Below are positions 57,028 through 64,000 of a stretch of 64,000 nt of DNA, piece after piece. The translations under genes were made by a program, and so were the position numbers. Below the pieces are notes generated by a model. It had not been told where the DNA came from, did no database searches, and worked only from the letters and a program-made list of their open reading frames with translations. This DNA is from Strigamia acuminata (taxonomy: Eukaryota > Arthropoda > Chilopoda > Geophilomorpha > Linotaeniidae), in contig OX442321.1 of assembly GCA_949358305.1 (NCBI GenBank), positions 1,860,001-1,924,000 of the forward strand. The letters run 5' to 3'. Every line of letters begins with the position of its first letter. Position 1 is the first letter of the stretch.

Positions 57028-57263
57028 TCGGAGTCGATCGTGATTGGTTGGCCGTAAGACTTTTCCTTGCGTTATGTCGCTAACTTCAACTTTAAGACCT
57101 AAACTAAGCCTTTTTCTGTTCACTATCATTGTTAGTAATAATGCTTTGCGGAGTTAATGCAGGAATTGGCGTCAACGTCAAGAATTTTTGGACACAAGCA
57201 GCTTGCGTTGCGTCAGTTTTCTTGCGTTGCGTCTAGTGTGAACACAAGTGTGTACCTAGCTTA
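57028..57263 (+). repeat. Dispersed repeat, copy 3
   Basis: Same element as 16749-17173, including the left GTCGATCGTGATTGGTTGG extension and the right TGTGAACACAAGTGTG text. It has only about one and a half units of the 19-bp motif. Confidence 0.8.
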
Positions 57264-58227
57264 ACAAGGCTTATAGTTTGCTCTGTCTCGAAAAGCTAAA
57301 CTTAGGTGCAAACCTTGTTGTCTGTGAACTCAATTCCAGGATAAGATGAGATTTCCATATCGGCATCGTTTACTTGTGGAAAGCAAAAACTATCAACCAC
57401 AAAGTGTCGATAGCGAAATGGTTTTCTTTGTCTCGTGTTTTGTCGTTTATCGAAACACCGAAGTTCACACAAACAAAGTTTGAATGAACCTATTGAAATG
57501 CAGTGGCAGAACTAATACTGTGGACGAATATTTGGAATATTTGAGCAGGTTATTTACAAAAGCATGAAATTCTTTTCTCCTTTTGTTGGCAATCGCCACT
57601 ATGCAATGTCTTGATACACGCGGATCGATAAAGGCTTTTAATGTGTAAAACGTGCGCTTTAATTAAAGATTTATGTGCCGAATGGAAATTGAAAATTACT
57701 GCAAACTATAGGTTTTGTCTGTTGTCTTTTCGAGATTGAACCGGTTGATAAATGCTGCATTTAGCCTTAAAGGTTAAGTCCGGGATTTGCAGAGCAGCCA
57801 ATCCGTCCAAGATGGGGGCAAAAAGAAAGTTTTGAAATTCGTGTGTTTTAGAGGTGGAATTTTATCACATTGTTGTTTGCATGGAAAATTATTTGGAATA
57901 ATTATAAAGAGACATAAAGGTGTTGAGTTTATTCAAATGAGGAAGTTTATTGAGTGGCAAGGCGAGTTTTGAATGCGCGAAATGCCAGTTGGAGCTTTGA
58001 AGAGGATGTTGGAACGAGATTCTTTAATTTTTGCTCGAATAATTGGAGTGTAAAATGCAAAAAGGATTACGGAAAATGCAGATGAAGCTAAATTTGGCTG
58101 TCCTCCTTTTCTTTGTTCGCTGGATTTGCTGCTTTTAATTTCCTCGGATTTGCTTTGATGTCGAATTGAGATTGTCGACAGTGGGAAATTAAATTGGCAA
58201 ATTGAAATATTTCCTTTTGTGACGGTG
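57264..58227. other. No supported gene
   Basis: Nothing recognised. Confidence 0.4.
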
Positions 58228-58690
58228 CACGTTTGTTTAATGATGGTAGGAAATGTTCAGAAAAGTCGGAAAATAGCAGAAAAATGTCCAAAAATGTTCG
58301 CAAAAATCGGAAATGTTAGAAAATGTTCACAGAAGTCGTAAAAATGTATCAAAAATGGCGGAAAATGTTTAAGAAAGTCGAAGATTACAGAAAATGTCCA
58401 CAAAAGTAGAAAAATTGTCAAAAATGTTCACAAAATGAGGAAAAAATGTCGAAAATGTCCACAAAAGGCGTAAAAAACATCGAGAAATGGCTGAAAATGT
58501 CTACAAAAGTCGAAAATGATGTAATATGTTCACAAAAGTCGAAAATTTTGTCGAAAACGTCCACAAAAGTCGTAAAAAATTATCGATAAATAGTAGAAAA
58601 TATTTATTAAAAAAGTCGAAAATAACAGAAAATGTTTTAAAAAAATCAAAAATTTGTTGAAAATGTCGACAAAAGTCGAAAAAATATTGA
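58228..58690. repeat. Degenerate GTCGAAAATGTCCACAAAA array, copy 1
   Basis: Irregular units of 20-40 bp built on AAATGT(C/T)CACAAAAGTCG. It begins with CACGTTTGTTTAATGATGGT, which is shared with 59589. Confidence 0.8.
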
Positions 58691-59588
58691 AAATGTCTAA
58701 AAACTCAAGTTTTTATCGAGTTTTTATCGTATTTTTTTTTTACAATTGCAGTGTCCATTATAAAACCTTTTAACCCTCATCTCATTATCCATCCACATGA
58801 TTTTTTATTCCCCATGGCTTCCAAAAGTGACTAATTACCCCATTTAACCCCCTCTTGATTTACTGGATTGGGGAATCCAGTGTAGGCGGTAAAGGGGTCA
58901 CTGGTTAAGGCCTGAATTTCAATTTCCCTACCACACATTAATAATTTCTTTTTATTCAAAACAAAACCCAAAAAAAAAAATTTAAAAAAAAATAAAATAA
59001 AATAAAATAAAAAATAATAAAAACCAAATTTTTAATTAAATTTGTGTTAAACAACATTACGAAAACGACAAGTAATCACGTTAAAAGTCGCTGTTAATTG
59101 TCGACACAGATGCAATTGAATATTTTAATTTGGAAATGCAAAGCAGCAATTAAGTTGAACTCTCCCTCTTTTTTCGTCTTTTTCATTCGCAAATGGAAGA
59201 AAAGGGGTCAGAATTGAGATGTGCACATCACGACTGCCGTATACACAAATAACAGCGACACTAAAAGGTGGAAATAAGTCATTTAGCCGGCCAGAATTGC
59301 GCGCACCTTTATTCCATTCGCTAGAGGGATAAAACAGTCAAATGCAAATGAGAATTGATGAGAAATTGCGCCTACATTGTACTCATTTGTACTTATTGAG
59401 CCGAACTAAATCTTTTTTGCATTCATATGATAATAGAATTGGTGAGGGGTGAATGAAAAAATCCTGTCACCCTGTTTTTTTTTTTTTATTCCTTCTTTTA
59501 TCATGAACAATTTGTTTTAGTTGTAAGTTAAAATTTTACTCAAATTCAAACAAAGTCAGGACAAGGTCGAAACTCAGGATGTGAAACA
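58691..59588. other. No supported gene
   Basis: AT-rich spacer; A-run with (AAAAT)n near 58970-59020. Confidence 0.4.
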
Positions 59589-59870
59589 AACACGTTTGTT
59601 TAATGCTGGTAGGAAATGTTCAGAAAAGTCGGAAAATAGCAGAGAAATGTCCCAAAATGTCGGTAAATGGCAGAAAAAGTTTGCAAAAATCGGAAATGTT
59701 AGAAAATGTTCACAAAAGTCGTAAAAATGTATCAAAAATGACGGAAAATGTTTCAAAAAGTCGAAAATCACAGAAAATGTCCATAAAAGTAGAAAAATTG
59801 TCCAAAAAGTTCACAAAAGGCGACAAAAAACCGAAAAATGGCTGAAAATGTTCACAAAAGTCGAGAAAAG
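59589..59870. repeat. Degenerate GTCGAAAATGTCCACAAAA array, copy 2
   Basis: Same left end and unit type as 58228-58690 but shorter, so the block has been duplicated. Confidence 0.8.
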
Positions 59871-60169
59871 GTAAGGAAATGGAAATATAAATTAAGATTA
59901 GGTTTATTGGATGATAAAGTGAGTTTAAACAATGGAAACGGGATAAACGCGATTATTCAGCTCGAACACGGGTGGAAACTCGTGGGGTGACACTTTTTTT
60001 GTTATGCTATTATTATTGTAAGGGGGAGGGTGATAGTGGGAGGTGTTTTTTCTGAGCGTCTGGTTCTGTTCGAGTAATAGGCTTTTTTTTATTGTGGGGA
60101 GATGTAGATATTTGTATTAGGGTGAATTGATTAGATAATCAATTTAAAGAGGTGAAAAATTGAATTTTT

Positions 60170-60690
60170 GGTATTTTATGATTTTATGTTCATTTTTCGA
60201 CGATTTCTATGATTTATTCGACTTTTTGGACATTTTCTGTGATTTGTTCGACTTTTTGGACATTTTCTGCCATTTGTCGATTTTTTTTTGCAATTCTACG
60301 TAAATTTTTCGACGTTTTCTACGATTTTCTGTTTGTTTTATGACATTTACAACTGTTTTCTGTTCATTTTTCGACATTTACTACTGTTTTTTTTTCTTTT
60401 TTGACATTTTAATTTTATTTCGACCTTTTCTGTCAATTTTTCGATCTTTTCTGTCAATTTTTCGATCTTTTTTACCATTTTCTATCAATTTTTCGGTTTT
60501 CTTACCATTTTTTGTCAATTTTTCTATGTTTTTTTTACCATTTTCTGTCAATTTTTTCAACATTTTTAACGTTTTGTTTCCATTTTTCGACATTTTCAAT
60601 TTTTTCGAAATTTTTCATTTATTTTTCCACATTCTCTACTATTTTTCTACATTTTTTACCATTTTCTGACCATCATTAGCCATTTTCTGT
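60170..60690. repeat. Array in inverted orientation (CGACATTTTCTG units)
   Basis: Units of TTTTCGACATTTTCTGTCAA, the reverse complement of the motif at 58.2 and 59.6 kb. Together they can form a long imperfect inverted repeat with arms 0.3 kb apart. Confidence 0.75.
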
Positions 60691-62640
60691 TTACTTTTCG
60701 ACATTTTCGGCTATTTGTGTATTTAAATTTTTTTTCCTTTGCTCTGCATTTGTTTGTGGCATGCAGTGAAGTTCGCGAGACAAAAGACAAACAATGTCGG
60801 TTTAATTCGCTCGACAATTAATGGGTTAAGTTCGTATCGGTTGCAAATTAATGCTGGGTAGGGAATTCTTCATTCTGTCACCAACTTGTCGCTGCTCGAG
60901 TTGCCAAAACAAAACACGATAAATCTGCTGTTTCCTGTGTGTAAACAAAGTTAGAACTCAAGATCAAAAACAAGTGCATTTTTCACACCTAATTATTCAC
61001 TTCTACAAACCCAAAGACAAACCCACAAATTTTCTACCACTTTTTTTTCTTTATTTATTCTTTTCTGAGGGTAAATTTTTTTTCCAGCAGGGGTGGGGTG
61101 GGCAAACTGAGACAAGAGACTGAAAACCCACACACAACGCTCGCGTCTCAACTTATAAACATCAAAGAACTCTTGTCATAAATTACTCGTGCAATAAAAA
61201 TTTATTTTTTAACAATTTTCTTTGAAAAGTATTGTGCAACTTGCATCTCTCCGTTTTCATTAGATGAAATTACATCTGTTTTGTGACGACTGATTTTTAT
61301 TATTCATTTTGAAGAGGAATTGGGCAAAACTCGGATAGTGATGTCTGGTAAACAATGAGGCTTTCTTTAAATATTTTTCACCATCACACACTCCAGTTAT
61401 ATTGATGTAAACATGCATTCATCTTGTAGGAAGCGCCGTAGATAGAAAAAGAGGGGAAAAAGAAGGGAAAAAAAACACAAAAGTTGTTTTTTCAGACATC
61501 TTAATTATGGCGGATTTTTTCCCGAACAATAAAAATTATTGGAATTTTTCCAACAGGAAAAGATTTTGACCAATAAATGAAGAGATTCACTTTTTGTGTG
61601 CGATTGATTTTTCGTTTCCTCACACTGGAAAAATAAAAGATTTATTATAAAGAAAAGTGAATAACGTGTGAAAGTTTTATATAACCGCAAAAGTTAATGA
61701 TGCTAAATACAGAATTTATTAATATTTTAGTTTGTATTTTTACCAATTTTAGTTTTACATGAAGAATACGACAGGAAATTATGTCATTTTTGTTTTAAAA
61801 TTGAACTAAAACACAAATTTTTTTAATTTTTGAATCATCCGATAGCGACATTGAAAAGTATGCGATTTCCCTCGCATATTTTAACGTGTAAACAAAGTGT
61901 AATATTTTGACGACAGGATGTTTGAAATTTACTTGAGCAAGATAATGACCCGTGTAAAACAGGTGGTCGTTTTAAAATACAAAATTCATTTTTTATTTTT
62001 ATATATTTTTATATATTTTTTATTTATTCATTTTGGCCCTTTGCTGCGGTATTAAACGCCATCAAACACTCCTGACGGTCTTATTAAATTGTTTTAAAGA
62101 CGAAAGCTGGTAAAACGTCGTTTTATCGCTTAAAACGAGAAAAAAAATCTTCAAACTGATTTTTTCGTTTTGATATTTTTTTAAAACGGCTTGGCCCTTT
62201 GATTAGGTCGTTAAGCAGTAGCTAGGAGTGACCTAAGACCCTCCAACACGTGTTCTGTCACCGCAAGAATAAATATAAACTTGTCACATTTTTTGTTGAC
62301 TCTGAAGACTGCAGCGGATATAAGTGGCTGTATAAGGCTCTCTCTGTTTACTTCACATGTCAATCAATTTTATTGGATTTTTAACAACTCAAATGTCGTC
62401 GGATGAAACACGCAACTTTAAAATCCAAATTTGTCTTCGCATATATCCAGGGACCCACGAGTTTAAAAATTCATTTACCACTGTAACGTTTCGACGAATC
62501 AATGAAGGAGAAAGAGAAACAAAAGTAAAATTGACTTTAAAATAATTTTAAAAAATAGAAATAAAATTGGTCAATATTTGGATAAATAATTTTTATTTTA
62601 AATATTTGCAAAGTCTCCCTCTGTTGACAATTAGATGATT
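60691..62640. other. No supported gene
   Basis: Nothing recognised in either strand. Confidence 0.4.
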
Positions 62641-62678
62641 TTCCATATATGTGGAAAGACGATCATTACACGCTATAT

Positions 62679-62941
62679 CAGCGGTTCGTATCCGGACCGC
62701 GGAAGGTCGAAACTTGGACCGCCAAATATTGTTAAATAACTTACCTACCTATTCAATTTAATTAATATTTTTATATACAGACTAACTAGTGCTGTGCTGT
62801 GTTTTATATAATTACTTAAATGAGTCAAAATAAAAATTTAAAACTAGTTAGTATTAATTTATTATGAATTTTTATTTCTGGACGTCGATAAAAATTTTCA
62901 ATAGTATCCGGACCCCACTTAAAATTACTTGCCGACCTCTG
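62679..62941. mobile_element. hAT-type MITE, first copy
   Basis: Ends CAGCGGTTCG and CCGACCTCTG, flanked by CGCTATAT (62671-62678) and CGCTATGT (62942-62949), an 8-bp duplication with one change. Confidence 0.82.
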
Positions 62942-63056
62942 CGCTATGTCATACATATTCCCACTATGTGGAAAGACGATTATTAAACACTATATTGCCA
63001 TCAGATTTTCCATATATATTTCCACTATGCGGAAAGACGATCATTACACGCTATAT

Positions 63057-63299
63057 CAGCGGTTCGTATCCATAGACCGCGGAAGGTCGAAACTTAGATC
63101 GCCAAATATTGTTAAATAACTTACCTACCTATTCAATTTAATTAATATTTTTATATACAGAGTAACTAATGCTGTGCTGTGTTTTATATAATTACTTAAA
63201 TGAGTCAAAATAAAAATTTAAAACTATTTTTTTTTCTGGACCTCGATAAAAATTTTCAATAGTATCCGGACCTCACTTAATATTACTTGCCGACCCCTG
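63057..63299. mobile_element. hAT-type MITE, second copy
   Basis: The same element and same flanks (CGCTATAT at 63049-63056, CGCTATGT at 63300-63307). This copy therefore arose by duplication of the block, not by a new insertion. It has an internal deletion near 63228. Confidence 0.82.
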
Positions 63300-63480
63300 C
63301 GCTATGTCATACATATTCCCACTATGTGGAAAGACGATCATTAAACACTATATTTCCATCAGATTTTCCATATATATTTCCACTATGCGGAAAGACGATC
63401 ATTTACACACTATATCATACATATTCCCATATTCCCGCTATGTGGAAAGACGATCATTACACAGTATATTTCCATTATAT

Positions 63481-64000
63481 TTTCCAATTGAGGATTTTTT
63501 GGGGTGTAGATTGGCAAGTGGGTCACGTGATTAAGGGGCCATGACTAAGAATAATTAGATGTGTTATTTGCATAATTTAGTCGGCAATTGTTGGGGAATT
63601 GAGCGCGGCGTGTGTAACTCGACTTGGATTCGAATTCAATTGGAATCCTAATAGGACGTAATTAAAATGACTGAATAATGATTGAGCATTTCTGATCTCG
63701 TTTGCACACTCGCACGTGATGAAATTAGGATCTTGCGCGAGTTGCGCGAGTTGGCACCAGAGGGCCGAGGTGTGGTTGGGTGGGGAAGTGCGGGAAAAAG
63801 TTTTCACGGTTACTCAATGTGGAGACGTGGTCGAGACGTGTGTTGACACGCGTGATGGTTTTTTCGTTGCGTGGATATGAGGGGAAATTTGTGCGATCGA
63901 GACGATGATGGAAATTATTTTGGAAGCTGCGATGAAATTTCGTGATGGGAGAAAGGTAGGGGACGATTGACAATGAGGAAAAGTGTTGATTTGATGGTTG
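63481..64000. other. No supported gene
   Basis: The window ends in non-repetitive sequence; no family recognised. Confidence 0.4.

Larger units (their letters stand above)
62641..63480. repeat. Tandem duplication carrying a hAT MITE
   Basis: A block of about 370 bp is present twice (62641 to about 63010, then to about 63380). Each carries text around GTGGAAAGACGATCATTACA and one MITE copy. Shorter partial units without the MITE follow. Confidence 0.8.

Noticed and set aside
60340-60669. 109-codon F/S-rich frame
   Set aside because: Artefact of the TTTTCGACATTTTCTG array.

Overview
This window is eukaryotic nuclear DNA, AT-rich and gene-poor. It has spliceosomal introns, spliceosomal RNA genes, many terminal-inverted-repeat (TIR) elements and one Ty3/gypsy-type retrotransposon. 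The protein genes are short secreted fibrinogen-related-domain (FReD) lectins of the tachylectin-5/ixoderin type, so an invertebrate, most likely an arthropod, is suggested. The species cannot be fixed from the sequence.

Layout. 1-7.9 kb has no protein gene I can support; it holds a TIR element, a dispersed repeat, a 5S-rRNA-like relic and a possible recursive splice site. 8-11 kb has FReD gene A (minus strand) and two U1 snRNA genes (plus strand). 11-20 kb holds a gypsy-like pol relic, a 30-bp minisatellite and nested TIR elements. 20-39.3 kb is the core: nine more FReD genes (B-J), all on the minus strand, with four more U1 snRNA genes, all on the plus strand, interleaved at roughly 2.5-3.1 kb spacing. 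Broken FReD first exons lie between them. 39.3-64 kb has no protein gene except the retrotransposon at 44.7-49.4 kb; the rest is low-complexity arrays and TIR elements.

The FReD genes share one architecture: signal peptide, a Ser-Ser-Cys-Ala-Glu motif, then the fibrinogen domain split at fixed positions. Exon 2 has a constant total of 268 nt in nine of the ten genes. Five genes (C, D, E, F, J) lack an intron that A, B, G, H and I keep. Three introns appear to use GC instead of GT at the donor. F looks like a chimera joining a C-type 5' end to a G-type body. B is split by inserted DNA and has lost the usual ligand-pocket motif.

All six U1 genes keep the 5' splice-site-pairing end, the Sm site and stem-loops of the right size (164 nt). 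All share a changed stem-loop I loop, the part that normally binds U1-70K. The repeating pair of a lectin gene on one strand and a U1 gene on the other, possibly inside a very large plus-strand intron marked by two recursive-splice-like sites, is the most unusual aspect of the window.
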